Source: Candidatus Proximibacter danicus (GTDB lineage: Bacteria > Pseudomonadota > Gammaproteobacteria > Burkholderiales > Rhodocyclaceae). From it: 64,000 nucleotides of DNA. Both the position numbers and the translations under genes were made by a program. Location: contig JADJUC010000012.1 of the NCBI GenBank assembly GCA_016710885.1, positions 73,006 through 137,005 of the forward strand, read 5' to 3'. The notes under the pieces were generated by a model. That model was given only the letters and a program-made list of their open reading frames with translations, searched no databases and had not been told where the DNA came from. Positions 8,542 to 16,866 of this stretch are shown piece by piece. Every line of letters starts with the position of its first letter. Within the stretch, counting starts at the first letter, position 1.

Positions 8542-9258
8542 TTAAACGCTTTTCCTGAACACCAGATCCCACACCCCATGCCCCAAGCGCAGGCCGCGCT
8601 GCTCGAACTTGGTCAGCGGCCGGTAGTCGGGGCGCGGCGCGAATCCTTCAGCGGCGTCAGCCGTATTCTCCAGCGCAGGTTCAGCCGAAAGCACTTCCAG
8701 CATCTGTTCCGCGTAGTTTTCCCAATCCGTCGCGCAGTGGATGTAACCGCCGGGCTTGAGCTTGGATACCAGCGTCGCTACCAGCGGTGGCTGGATCAGG
8801 CGGCGCTTGTGGTGGCGCGCCTTGGGCCACGGATCGGGGAAGAAGATGTGCACGCCCGAGAGTGTCTCTGGCCCGATCATGTCGCGCAGCACTTCCACCG
8901 CATCGTGCTGGCAGATGCGCTGATTGCTGATACCGCCTTCGGCGACCAGCTTGCACAGGCTGCCAACGCCGGGGGTATGCACTTCCAGCCCGAGGTAGTC
9001 GTTTTCCGGATGCGCGGCGGCGATGGCGAACGAGGTCTCGCCCATGCCGCAGCCGATCTCGAAGATCTTCGGCGACGAGCGGCCGAACAATGCATCAAGG
9101 TCCAGCGGTGCATTGGCGTAGGGCACGCCGATCTTCGGCATCATGTCCTCGTAGTAGCGCTGCTGCGCGTTCGAGACGCGGCCCTGGCGCAGCACGAAGC
9201 TGCGGATGTGGCCGGCACGACCGGCGGTGTAGACGCCTTCCTCTTTTTCTTCGCTCAT
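8542..9258 (-). CDS. trmB: tRNA (guanine-N7-)-methyltransferase
   Basis: TrmB makes m7G46 in the tRNA variable loop using SAM. The 238-residue protein has the SAM-binding motif FEIGCGMGETSFAIA (about residues 66-80), the HTPGVG helix and the family signature FFPDPWPKARHHKRR (about 140-154). The length is normal. The start overlaps the thiG stop by 4 bp, so it is probably translated from the thiS-thiG transcript, a common arrangement in betaproteobacteria. Confidence 0.95.
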   Translation of the reverse strand: MSEEKEEGVYTAGRAGHIRSFVLRQGRVSNAQQRYYEDMMPKIGVPYANAPLDLDALFGRSSPKIFEIGCGMGETSFAIAAAHPENDYLGLEVHTPGVGSLCKLVAEGGISNQRICQHDAVEVLRDMIGPETLSGVHIFFPDPWPKARHHKRRLIQPPLVATLVSKLKPGGYIHCATDWENYAEQMLEVLSAEPALENTADAAEGFAPRPDYRPLTKFEQRGLRLGHGVWDLVFRKSV

Positions 9259-10046
9259 GAACCGATCAGCCCGGAAGTGGGCGACGACGGATCGGCCGAG
9301 TACAGCTTGCGCGGCATGCGGCCGGCGAGGAAAGCCTCGCGGCCGGCTTCGACGGCCTTCTTCATGGCCGAGGCCATCAGCACCGGATTCTTCGCGTGGG
9401 CAATCGCCGTGTTCATCAGCACGCCGTCGCAGCCCAGCTCCATGGCGATCGCCGCATCGGACGCCGTGCCAACGCCGGCATCGACCAGCACCGGCACCTT
9501 GGCGTTATCGATGATCAGGCGCAGGTTCCACGGGTTCACGATGCCCATGCCGGAGCCGATCAGCGAGGCCAGCGGCATCACTGCGACGCAGCCGATTTCT
9601 TCAAGCATCTTGCATTGAATGGGATCGTCGGCGCAGTAGACCATGACCTCGAAGCCTTCCTTGACCAGCGTCTCGGCCGCCTTCAGGGTTTCCGGCATGT
9701 TCGGGAAGAGGTTGGTCGGGTCGCCGAGCACTTCCAGCTTCACCAGCGCGTGGCCGTCGAGCAACTCGCGGGCGAGACGCAGCGTGCGTACCGCGTCGTC
9801 GGCGGTGTAGCAGCCCGCGGTATTGGGCAGGATGGTGTATTTCGACGGTGGAATGGCATCGAGCAGGTTTGGCTGGCTCGGGTCCTGGCCGATGTTGGTG
9901 CGGCGGATGGCCACCGTGACGATCTCGGCGCCGGAAGCGGCGATCGCTTCCTTGGTTTCGGCGAAATCCTTGTACTTGCCGGTGCCGACCAGCAGACGCG
10001 AGCCGTAGGTCTTGCCGGCAATAACAAGACTGTTCAGTTGATCCAT
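9255..10046 (-). CDS. thiG: Thiazole synthase ThiG
   Basis: ThiG joins 1-deoxyxylulose 5-phosphate, dehydroglycine and the ThiS thiocarboxylate to make the thiazole of thiamine. The 263-residue protein shows LLVGTGKYKDF near the N-terminus, the Schiff-base lysine segment HALVKLEVLGD (about residues 96-106) and the phosphate-binding end VDAGVGTASDAAIAMELGCDGVLMNTA. It is 33 bp after thiS and overlaps trmB. No TPP riboswitch is visible ahead of thiS. Confidence 0.97.
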   Translation of the reverse strand: MDQLNSLVIAGKTYGSRLLVGTGKYKDFAETKEAIAASGAEIVTVAIRRTNIGQDPSQPNLLDAIPPSKYTILPNTAGCYTADDAVRTLRLARELLDGHALVKLEVLGDPTNLFPNMPETLKAAETLVKEGFEVMVYCADDPIQCKMLEEIGCVAVMPLASLIGSGMGIVNPWNLRLIIDNAKVPVLVDAGVGTASDAAIAMELGCDGVLMNTAIAHAKNPVLMASAMKKAVEAGREAFLAGRMPRKLYSADPSSPTSGLIGS

Positions 10047-10079
10047 GAGGTGAGTGCTCCTTAACCTGCGAATGCTTTG

Positions 10080-10289
10080 TTAGCCGCCGCCAACGGCAAC
10101 GACGATCTCGAACTTGTCGCCTTCGCCGACCGCTGTTTCAGCGTGGCGGCTCTTCGGCACGATCTCGTCGTTGTGCTCGACGGCGATCCGCTTGCCGGTC
10201 AGCCCGAGCGCATCGAGCAGCGTGGCGACGCTCGCCTGGGCAGGGAAATCCTTGAATTCACGGCTTTCACCGTTGATCGTCAGTTTCAT
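10080..10289 (-). CDS. thiS: Sulfur carrier protein ThiS
   Basis: The 69-residue ubiquitin-like protein starts at the ATG giving MKLTINGESREF and ends VVAVGGG, with the terminal Gly-Gly that is adenylated and thiocarboxylated. A longer frame to 10427 exists but its extra residues are not family-like. It is the first gene of thiS-thiG-trmB. Confidence 0.95.
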   Translation of the reverse strand: MKLTINGESREFKDFPAQASVATLLDALGLTGKRIAVEHNDEIVPKSRHAETAVGEGDKFEIVVAVGGG

Positions 10290-10486
10290 TGGGCAACAGC
10301 AAGGGGAAAGGCTGAATTTTAGCACGCACCCCCGTGCCGCTCGGCTACAAGCGGCAAGCCATTCAGGCAAATTGCCCGCGCTCCCATGGCGATATCCGCG
10401 ATAATTCGGGACCACACGCCGTGTCACGCAAACTTGCCTTTTGAGGGCGACAGACGCAGCCCTGAACGAAGTCTCGCGAGGATGAA

Positions 10487-10735
10487 ATGAGCGGTTTCGA
10501 AAACTACAAACAGGAACTTGCCGGTATCGACCACGAGATCCTGCACTACGCCTCCCTGTGCGGCGTCGACATTGCCGACCACGAGGCGATCAACGCCTGC
10601 ATCCATCAGCCGCACGAGGCCTGGGTGAACGACAAGGCTCGCGAAACCTTGCATGGACTTCTGATATTGCGCGTGAAAGTAGAAGAGGAAATGCTCACTC
10701 TCGGACAACGGCCCCCGGCGCTTGGGGATTGTTGA
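10487..10735 (+). CDS. Small hypothetical protein
   Basis: This frame encodes 82 acidic, helical residues (MSGFENYKQELAGIDHEILH...), with no signal peptide, membrane segment or known motif. A GAGGATGAA stretch just before the ATG could serve as ribosome site. The codon usage matches the neighbours. It stands alone between the thi operon (divergent) and infA. Real but unrecognised. Confidence 0.55.
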   Translation: MSGFENYKQELAGIDHEILHYASLCGVDIADHEAINACIHQPHEAWVNDKARETLHGLLILRVKVEEEMLTLGQRPPALGDC

Positions 10736-10961
10736 GCAGAGGCTGTTGAGACAACGAGGTGAAATGTCAAGGCGAGATTGCATAAACGGCCAATTTGGCG
10801 CATAGTGCGCCCCTGCGAATATCAAGTAGTGTCGTTGTTGTCCGGTTCAGTACCTGCAGTTCAGCGGTATCTTTCCTTTCATCACCTGCCGTCTTGACCA
10901 TCCCGCATCCCCCGCGATTGCCGGGGTTAATCGCTCCCGACTTATTCCCGGAGGTTTGGTC

Positions 10962-11213
10962 TTGGCCAAAGAAGAACTGCTTGAAATGAATGGCATGGTA
11001 GAGGAAGTCCTGCCGGACTCCCGCTTCCGCGTACTGCTCGAAAACGGACACCAGCTGGTGGCTTATACCGCTGGAAAAATGCGCAAGCACCACATCCGCA
11101 TCCTTGCGGGTGACAAGGTGACGCTTGAGCTTTCCCCGTACGACCTCTCCAAGGGCCGCATCACCTTCCGTCACATCGAAGGTCGCGCGCCGATGGCTGC
11201 CCGCCGCCGCTAA
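10962..11213 (+). CDS. infA: Translation initiation factor IF-1
   Basis: IF-1 is the S1-like OB-fold factor that occupies the A site of the 30S subunit during initiation. The sequence has the family core VLENGHQ-type strand followed by GKMRKHHIRILAGDKVTLELSPYD and GRITFRHIEGR. The start is TTG at 10962, chosen because GGAGG (10950-10954) ends 7 bases before it and the product then begins with the normal (M)AKEELLEMNG. A basic tail (RAPMAARRR) makes it longer (83 residues) than the 72-residue E. coli protein. It stands outside a ribosomal-protein operon, as the second infA of betaproteobacteria does. Confidence 0.95.
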   Translation: MAKEELLEMNGMVEEVLPDSRFRVLLENGHQLVAYTAGKMRKHHIRILAGDKVTLELSPYDLSKGRITFRHIEGRAPMAARRR

Positions 11214-11243
11214 GCGACTTTTCTGCGGTGCTTCCTGCAGCGT

Positions 11244-12205
11244 TCAAGCGCTGTCGGCATCGCAGGGGCAGTAGTTGATCTCGACGGAGACATGCACGAG
11301 CTCCTCGTGCTGCGCCAGCACGGCGCGCACCCCGCCGGGTTCAGTTCGGCATCATGGGTGACCAACCCGACAATCACCGCAAACCTTGATTTTCCGACCC
11401 GCCACACGTGGAGGTCGGCAATGCGCGTATTTGTCGCCCAGGTCGGGTGTTGCTCGATCGCCTCCCGTACTTCCGCAACGACCGGATGATCCATCTCGCA
11501 GTCGAGCAATACGCGCGCACTGTCGCCCATCAGGCGCACGGCCCAGGCACTGATCAGGATGGCGCCGACAATGCCCATTGCCGGGTCCAGCCATTGCCAG
11601 CCGAAAAAGGCGCCGCCGGCGAGTGCTGCAATCGCCAGAATCGACGTTGCAGCATCGGTCAATACATGGACGTAGGCTGACTTGAGGTTGAGGTCGTCGC
11701 CCTCGCCGTGCGTGTGTGCGTGCGCTGTTGCGTGATCATGTTCGTGGTCGTGGTGATGGGCACCGCCAAGGATGAAGGCGCAGACCAGATTGACGATCAA
11801 TCCCAGCACCGCCACAAGCATGGCTTCAATGAAACCGATAGGCTTGGGTTGCAGCAGATGGGCGATGGATTCCCAGACCATTGCGCCAGCAACGACGAGC
11901 AGCATGAGTGCGCTGGTGAAGCCGGCCAGCACTTCGATTTTCCAGGTGCCAAAGGCAAAGCGCGTGTCAGTCGCGTAGCGCCGCGCCAGCGCGTAGGCCA
12001 GCGCCGAGAGGCCGATGGCAAAGGCATGCGTGGCCATGTGCCAGCCATCGGCGAGCAAAGCCATTGAGTTGAAGGCGATGCCGGCGACGATCTCGACCAC
12101 CATGGTCGCCAGCGTGATCCACATGACCAACTGCGCGCTGCGCTCGGCGACCGGGTTGCCGCTGTCGAAGGAGTGGCTGTGCCGCCAGGCTTCTGTATCG
12201 TGCAT
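11244..12205 (-). CDS. CDF-family divalent metal exporter (DmeF-like), C-terminal frameshift
   Basis: This is a cation diffusion facilitator of about 320 residues that exports Co, Ni or Zn in exchange for protons. It has six membrane segments, metal-site residues in the pattern LLADGWHMATHA and YVHVLTDAATSI, and a histidine-rich loop (HHHDHEHDH...HAHTHGEG, about residues 145-165). The uncorrected frame runs out of family near 11337 and ends at 11210. Shifting by one base there gives a normal CDF tail (VRAVLAQHEELVHVSVEINYCPC) and a stop at 11244-11246. The start MHDTEAWRHSH at 12205 is preferred; ATG 12214 is possible. Confidence 0.85.
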
Positions 12206-12342
12206 GCCGGGCATTCTACGTGAGCATCGATCTTGCAGGCAGTTGCGAGGCTCTATCGCTGTGCCATGCCTCAAGTTTCCAGCACTCCGGGCCGTTAGGA
12301 GTGAACACGAAGAGAAAAAACAGAAAAAAGCCGAGGAACAAA

Positions 12343-12480
12343 ATGCCCGAAAAAATGGAAAATCTGGAAACGCTGATCGACAACATCCTGCAGGACGAAG
12401 GTCCGATGACGCTCGCCGATCTGATCAATCTCATTGCTCAGCCGCACAGCTACGACCGCTTCTGTCTGGCGGCGGTCTGA
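12343..12480 (+). CDS. Possible small protein (45 aa)
   Basis: The ATG at 12343 has a good GAGGA site 5-9 bases upstream and opens a 45-residue frame (MPEKMENLETLIDNILQ...). It is amphipathic and acidic with no recognised domain. A strong intrinsic terminator begins 50 bp after the stop, which supports it being transcribed. The in-frame extension to 12220 is unlikely to be translated. Unknown function. Confidence 0.4.
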   Translation: MPEKMENLETLIDNILQDEGPMTLADLINLIAQPHSYDRFCLAAV

Positions 12481-12530
12481 CCTTTCGACAAACTCGCCGA
12501 CGCTGTTCCCGGCAAGCCTGAAAGCAAAGC

Positions 12531-12558
12531 GGCCCTCCTTGCGGAGGGCCGTTCGTTA
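12531..12558 (+). terminator. Intrinsic terminator-like hairpin
   Basis: GGCCCTCC (12531-12538), a TTGC loop, then GGAGGGCC (12543-12550) form a perfect 8-bp GC-rich stem followed by GTTCGTTATT. It lies between the small ORF and the 3' end of the tRNA-Lys genes on the other strand and may work in both directions. Confidence 0.7.
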
Positions 12559-12561
12559 TTC

Positions 12562-12637
12562 TGGTGGGTTGTGAGTGGCTCGAACACTCGACCTACGGAT
12601 TAAGAGTCCGCTGCTCTACCAACTGAGCTAACAACCC
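12562..12637 (-). tRNA. tRNA-Lys (anticodon CUU)
   Basis: On the minus strand the 76-nt gene begins GGGTTGTTAGCTCAG and ends ACAACCC-A-CCA. The anticodon loop ACTCTTAAT gives CUU for lysine. The D-loop (AGTTGGTAGAGC) and T-arm (TTCGAGCC) are canonical, and CCA is encoded. Confidence 0.96.
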
Positions 12638-12662
12638 GGCGCGCTATATGTTTCCAAAGTCT

Positions 12663-12738
12663 TGGTAGGCCGTGCGGGATTCGAACCTGCGACCAACGGA
12701 TTAAAAGTCCGCTGCTCTACCAACTGAGCTAACGACCC
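12663..12738 (-). tRNA. tRNA-Lys (anticodon UUU)
   Basis: The 76-nt minus-strand gene begins GGGTCGTTAGCTCAG and ends ACGGCCT-A-CCA. The loop ACTTTTAAT gives UUU for lysine. The acceptor stem has two G-U pairs. It lies 25 bp from tRNA-Lys(CUU) and is nearly identical to it through the D- and anticodon arms, consistent with tandem duplication. Confidence 0.96.
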
Positions 12739-12814
12739 ATCGCCGGGAAAACGCGAGCGCGAATTATAGAGGGCGGCCGGATTTCCTGTCAATCGAAGTC
12801 CGCTGTCGGAAAAT

Positions 12815-13906
12815 TCAGTCTTCCCGCATCAGTCGCCAGTATTCGTATTTGAGGGCGCCCCAGGCGCCGGCGACGATCGCTGCGAAGGTGATCAGTGAGC
12901 CGAGCGCCAGCGTCGAAACCCCGGTGATGCCTTGGCCGACAGTGCAGCCCATGGCGGTGACGCCGCCGAATCCCATGAGCGCGCCACCGGCGAGATGGCG
13001 GACAAGGTCGGCGACATCGCGGAAGCCTTCCCAGCGGAAATTGCGCGACAGCAGGGCCCAGATCGCCGAGCCGGCAACGACGCCGAGTGCCAGCGCAACC
13101 CCGAAGGTGAGCTTGCGGCTACTGTCTGACCACAACATCAGCAGCTCGAGCGTGTAGGCCTGCGGGGCAACAAAGGTCAGTGATTCCATGCGGCCGCTAT
13201 TCGTGGCGAGGAACGCTTCCTGCAAGGTGTCCGGGTCTTCGGCAAGGTAACCAAGGTGGCCGCTGACATACCAGGCGCCGACCACGATGGCACCGATGGC
13301 GAGGCCGCCGAGTACATTGTCCAGGGTCAGAAAATCGCGACGGGCGAAGCAGAAGACGAGCAATCCCCCGCCGAGGCCAAGCGCGGAAAGCGCCAGCGCT
13401 GTCGCGGGGGCCATGCCAGCAGCGGCGAGCAGGGCCGGCAGATCCTGGCCGCCCGGCAGAGTGAGCGCTACCGTATCAAGCGTGTTTACGCGCAGCACCC
13501 CAAGGACGCCACGCATGGTCATGTAGGCGGTGATGCCAAGCACCAGAAAGACCACGAGCGATTTCAGATTTCCGGCACCGATACGGGTCAGCGTCCGTGC
13601 GCCGCAACCGGAGGCCAGCACCATGCCGATACCGAAAAGTGCACCGCCAACGAGGTGCGACAGCCAGGTCAGGTTCGGTGTGCGGTAAATCGACTTGTTG
13701 AGGTCGATCAGGCTGCTCGCGTGCAGTGCGGCACTGCCAAGAATGGCGATAGCAATGGCCAGCAGCCACATGCGCATGCGACTCCAGTCTTCCATGTTGA
13801 TGATGTCGGCGACCGCACCCATGGTGCAGAAATGCGTTTTCTGGCTGAGTGCGCCAAAGGCGGCGCCGAGGCCGAAGGCGAGCAGAAGAATGGTGGTGGT
13901 CGTCAT
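12815..13906 (-). CDS. YeeE/YedE-family transporter (thiosulfate-uptake TsuA-like)
   Basis: This 363-residue polytopic membrane protein has the repeated, cysteine-bearing motifs of the YeeE/YedE family: KTHFCTMGA near residue 27, SGCGARTLTRIGAGN in the first half and MGCTVGQGITG in the second. In TsuA these cysteines lead thiosulfate through the membrane. About nine to ten hydrophobic segments are visible. The start overlaps the queC stop (ATGA), so the two are co-transcribed, although their functions do not obviously match. Thiosulfate or another small sulfur anion is the likely substrate, inferred from the family. Confidence 0.85.
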   Translation of the reverse strand: MTTTTILLLAFGLGAAFGALSQKTHFCTMGAVADIINMEDWSRMRMWLLAIAIAILGSAALHASSLIDLNKSIYRTPNLTWLSHLVGGALFGIGMVLASGCGARTLTRIGAGNLKSLVVFLVLGITAYMTMRGVLGVLRVNTLDTVALTLPGGQDLPALLAAAGMAPATALALSALGLGGGLLVFCFARRDFLTLDNVLGGLAIGAIVVGAWYVSGHLGYLAEDPDTLQEAFLATNSGRMESLTFVAPQAYTLELLMLWSDSSRKLTFGVALALGVVAGSAIWALLSRNFRWEGFRDVADLVRHLAGGALMGFGGVTAMGCTVGQGITGVSTLALGSLITFAAIVAGAWGALKYEYWRLMRED

Positions 13907-14583
13907 GCGTGGAGATAGCGGGTGAGGTCTGGAATGCTGGCAGCTTCAAAGCCTTCACGGCGCAGGCGGCAGGAGTCGCAGGCGCCGCAGGCGAGACCTT
14001 CGTCGTTGGCCTGGTAGCAGGAAACGGTAAGACTGAAATCGACGCCAAGGAAGGTTCCACGGCGAATGATCGACGCTTTCGAGAGATCGATCAGCGGTGC
14101 GTGTATCGTCAGCGACTGGCCCTCGACACCGGCCTTGGTGGCCAGGTTGGCCATGGTCTGAAAGGCGGCGAGGTACTCCGGGCGACAGTCGGGGTAACCC
14201 GAATAGTCGACGGCATTGATGCCGACAAAAATGTCGCGGGCTTGCAGAACCTCCGCCCAGGCCAGCGCCAGCGAAAGCATGATGGTGTTCCGTGCCGGCA
14301 CGTAGGTCACCGGGATGCCGGGCTGGACGCCACCGACGGGGACGTCAATGCCCTTGTCAGTGAGTGCCGAGCCACCGAACTGCGCAAGATCAAGGGTCAG
14401 GATTCGATGTTCGAGCGCGCGCTGTGCATGCGCCACATTGGCGGCCGCGTGGAGCTCCGCGCGATGTCGCTGGCCGTAGTCGAAAGACAGGCAGTGGCAG
14501 TCGAAACCGGCAGCGTGGGCGATGGCCAGGGTCGTCGCGGAGTCGAGACCGCCAGACAGGAGAACAATGGCTTTTTGCGTCAT
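13903..14583 (-). CDS. queC: 7-cyano-7-deazaguanine synthase QueC
   Basis: QueC turns 7-carboxy-7-deazaguanine into preQ0 with ATP and ammonia on the queuosine pathway. The 226-residue protein has the PP-loop VLLSGGLDSATT at the N-terminus, PARNTIMLSLALAWAE in the middle and the C-terminal zinc site with cysteines in SCYQANDEGLACGACDSCRLR. The length is normal. It overlaps the YeeE/YedE gene downstream by 4 bp. Confidence 0.96.
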   Translation of the reverse strand: MTQKAIVLLSGGLDSATTLAIAHAAGFDCHCLSFDYGQRHRAELHAAANVAHAQRALEHRILTLDLAQFGGSALTDKGIDVPVGGVQPGIPVTYVPARNTIMLSLALAWAEVLQARDIFVGINAVDYSGYPDCRPEYLAAFQTMANLATKAGVEGQSLTIHAPLIDLSKASIIRRGTFLGVDFSLTVSCYQANDEGLACGACDSCRLRREGFEAASIPDLTRYLHA

Positions 14584-14683
14584 GGGGTGGCGAATATACC
14601 TTGAATCGGAGTTTGAGCGCCACGGTATCTGCTTGTTCCTGCGCTACAATTCGACCTTTCCCCTGACCCTCAGGAGTTCTCCG

Positions 14684-15865
14684 ATGCGCCTTGCTGCCGT
14701 TGTTTCCGCCGTTGCCGCCACACTCGCCGTTTCATTGCCGCTGGGCACCTCCGCTCACGCTGCCGACAAGGTCAAGGTGGGTTTCTTGTCGACACTTTCC
14801 GGCCCCGGCGCCGGGCTCGGCGTGGATATTCGCGATGGCTTCCAGTTGGGCGTCAAGCACCTCAATGGCAAGCTCGGCAATTTGCCGGCCGAAGTGCTCG
14901 TCGCTGACGATCAACAGAAGCCGGATGTCGCCAAGCAGGAAGCAGAAAAACTGCTGAAGCGAGAAAAGGTCGATTTCATGACCGGCATCGTCTTCTCCAA
15001 CCTCATGCTCGCGGTTGGCCCGCAAGCTTTCGATGCCAAGACCTACTACATTTCGGCCAATGCCGGCCCCTCGCAATACGCCGGCGAGCAGTGCAACCCC
15101 TTCTTCTTCAACGTCGCCTGGCAGAACGACAACCTGCATGAAGCCATGGGCAAATATGTGCAGGACAAGGGTTTCCGCAACGTCGTCATCGTTACCCCGA
15201 ACTATCCCGGCGGCAAGGATGCGGTCTCAGGCTTCAAGCGCTTCTACCAGGGCAAGTCGGAGGAGGTCTACACCAAGCTTGGTCAGCTTGATTACGCCGC
15301 CGAGCTGGCGCAGATCCGCGCGACGAAGCCGGATGCCTTGTTCTTTTTCCTGCCGGGTGGCATGGGCATCAACTTCGTCAAGCAGTTCGTGGCGGCCGGC
15401 TTGTCCCGGGATATCCAGCTCTTCGCCCCGGGCTTTTCGGCGGACGAAGACGTGATCAAGGCCGTCGGCGCGCCAATGCTCGGCATGTTCAACTCCTCGC
15501 ACTGGGCGCACGACTTCAACAATCCCGAAAACAAGCGCTTTGTTGCCGACTTCGAGAAAGAATACGGCCGCCTGCCTTCGCTCTACGCCTCGCAGGGCTA
15601 CGATGCCGCCATGCTGATCGATGCCGCCGTTCGCGACGTCAAGGGCAAACTCGACGACAAGGAAGTGCTGCGGAAAGCCCTTGAAGCCAAGCGCTTCAAA
15701 TCGGTGCGTGGCGATTTCAAATTCAACAACAACCACTATCCGGTGCAGAACTACGTGCTGCGGGTGATCAGCAAAGACGTGCAGGGGCGCGTGACCAACA
15801 AGACGATGAGCACGACTTTCTCGAATCATGCCGATGCCTACGCCAACCAGTGCAAGATGAAGTAA
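14684..15865 (+). CDS. livK: Branched-chain amino-acid-type ABC transporter, periplasmic binding protein
   Basis: This 393-residue Peripla_BP_6-type protein begins with a signal peptide (MRLAAVVSAVAATLAVSLPL... cleaved after SAHA) and continues KVKVGFLSTLSGPGAGLGVD, the usual first strand of LivK-like proteins. The ATG at 14684 has AGGAG 7 bases upstream; the much longer frame back to 14522 is not used. It heads a livK-H-M-G-F operon. The ligand cannot be told from sequence: branched-chain amino acids, aromatic acids and other compounds are all carried by this family. Confidence 0.9.
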   Translation: MRLAAVVSAVAATLAVSLPLGTSAHAADKVKVGFLSTLSGPGAGLGVDIRDGFQLGVKHLNGKLGNLPAEVLVADDQQKPDVAKQEAEKLLKREKVDFMTGIVFSNLMLAVGPQAFDAKTYYISANAGPSQYAGEQCNPFFFNVAWQNDNLHEAMGKYVQDKGFRNVVIVTPNYPGGKDAVSGFKRFYQGKSEEVYTKLGQLDYAAELAQIRATKPDALFFFLPGGMGINFVKQFVAAGLSRDIQLFAPGFSADEDVIKAVGAPMLGMFNSSHWAHDFNNPENKRFVADFEKEYGRLPSLYASQGYDAAMLIDAAVRDVKGKLDDKEVLRKALEAKRFKSVRGDFKFNNNHYPVQNYVLRVISKDVQGRVTNKTMSTTFSNHADAYANQCKMK

Positions 15866-15871
15866 AAATAC

Positions 15872-15940
15872 CCAAACACAGAGGCACAGCGACACAGAGT
15901 TCTCTCTGCATTTCTCTGTGCCTCTGTGTCTCTGTGGTTA
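15872..15940. repeat. Dispersed inverted repeat (ACAGAG/CTCTGTG family), copy A
   Basis: AAACACAGAGGCACAGCGACACAGAG on the left pairs with CTCTGTGCCTCTGTGTCTCTGTGGTT on the right around TTCTCTCTGCATTT, so the RNA can fold into a long hairpin. A second copy lies at 34734-34814, sharing the arms and the segment GCATTTCTCTGTG. Copy A lies inside the liv operon between the binding-protein and permease genes, where it could stabilise the livK mRNA. Confidence 0.85.
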
Positions 15941-15951
15941 ATGGTTGTCGC

Positions 15952-16866
15952 ATGACCCAACTCATTCTCGAACAGGCCCTCAACGGCCTTCAGTTCGGCC
16001 TCATGCTCTTTTTGCTGGCGGCCGGGCTGACGCTCGTCTTCGGGATCATGGACATGATCAATCTGGCGCATGGCTCCCTGTATATGGTCGGCGCCTATCT
16101 CGCCGCAGCGGCCGTCGCGGCCAGCGGTTCCTTCGTTGTCGGCGTGCTGCTTGCCGTGGCGGGAACCGCAGTGCTTGGGGCCTTGCTGGAAATGACGGTG
16201 CTGCGCCGTCTTTACACGCGTGACCACCTGTCGCAAGTGCTGGCCACCTTTGCCCTGATCCTGATTGCCAATGAGGCGGTGCGCATGGTCTGGGGCGATC
16301 AGCCGGCGCTCCTCAATCCCCCCGACGCACTGTCCGGCCCGGTGGAGCTTGGCGGGTTCAGCTACCCGGCTTTTCGTCTCCTGATTATTGCTGTCGGCAC
16401 CGTTGTCGCACTGCTGCTTTACTGGGTCGTGGCGTGCACCCGGGTTGGCATGTGGGTGCGGGCGGGGGCTTCCAACCGCGAAATGACCGAGGCGCTGGGC
16501 ATCAACGTGAAGCGTCTTTTCACCCTGGTTTTCGCCGCCGGTGCCGGGCTCTGTGCCTTGGCTGGCGCCATGCTCGGGCCGCTGCTGGCGGTTCAGGTAG
16601 GCATGGGTGAAAGCATCCTGATCCTGGCCTTCGTCGTCATCGTCATTGGCGGTATCGGCTCGATTCGCGGTGCGCTGGTCGGCAGCCTGCTGGTGGGTGT
16701 TGTCGATACGCTGGGTCGCGCCTTGCTGCCCTGGCTGCTGCGCAGTTTTCTGCCAGGGGAAGTCGCTGCCAATCTGGGGCCGGCGCTGGCGGCCATCCTC
16801 ATCTACCTGCTCATGGCTGCCGTGCTGTTCTGGCGACCGGCCGGGCTGTTTCCGGCGCGCGGTTGA
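15952..16866 (+). CDS. livH: ABC transporter permease LivH
   Basis: This 304-residue inner-membrane permease has about eight hydrophobic segments and the LivH hallmarks LTLVFGIMDMINLAHG near residue 30 and RAGASNREMTEALGINVKRLF, the cytoplasmic loop that contacts the ATPases (about residues 180-200). ATG at 15952 is chosen; the frame extends upstream through the repeat (15872-15940) but those residues are repeat-encoded. The stop overlaps the livM start (TGATG). Confidence 0.93.
   Translation: MTQLILEQALNGLQFGLMLFLLAAGLTLVFGIMDMINLAHGSLYMVGAYLAAAAVAASGSFVVGVLLAVAGTAVLGALLEMTVLRRLYTRDHLSQVLATFALILIANEAVRMVWGDQPALLNPPDALSGPVELGGFSYPAFRLLIIAVGTVVALLLYWVVACTRVGMWVRAGASNREMTEALGINVKRLFTLVFAAGAGLCALAGAMLGPLLAVQVGMGESILILAFVVIVIGGIGSIRGALVGSLLVGVVDTLGRALLPWLLRSFLPGEVAANLGPALAAILIYLLMAAVLFWRPAGLFPARG

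Noticed and set aside
10290..10486. TPP riboswitch ahead of thiS
   Set aside because: The conserved CTGAGA and thi-box elements were not found in this interval.
12220..12480. 86-residue protein from the first ATG
   Set aside because: The first part has no ribosome site and no protein-like pattern; only the 45-residue frame from 12343 is kept, at low confidence.
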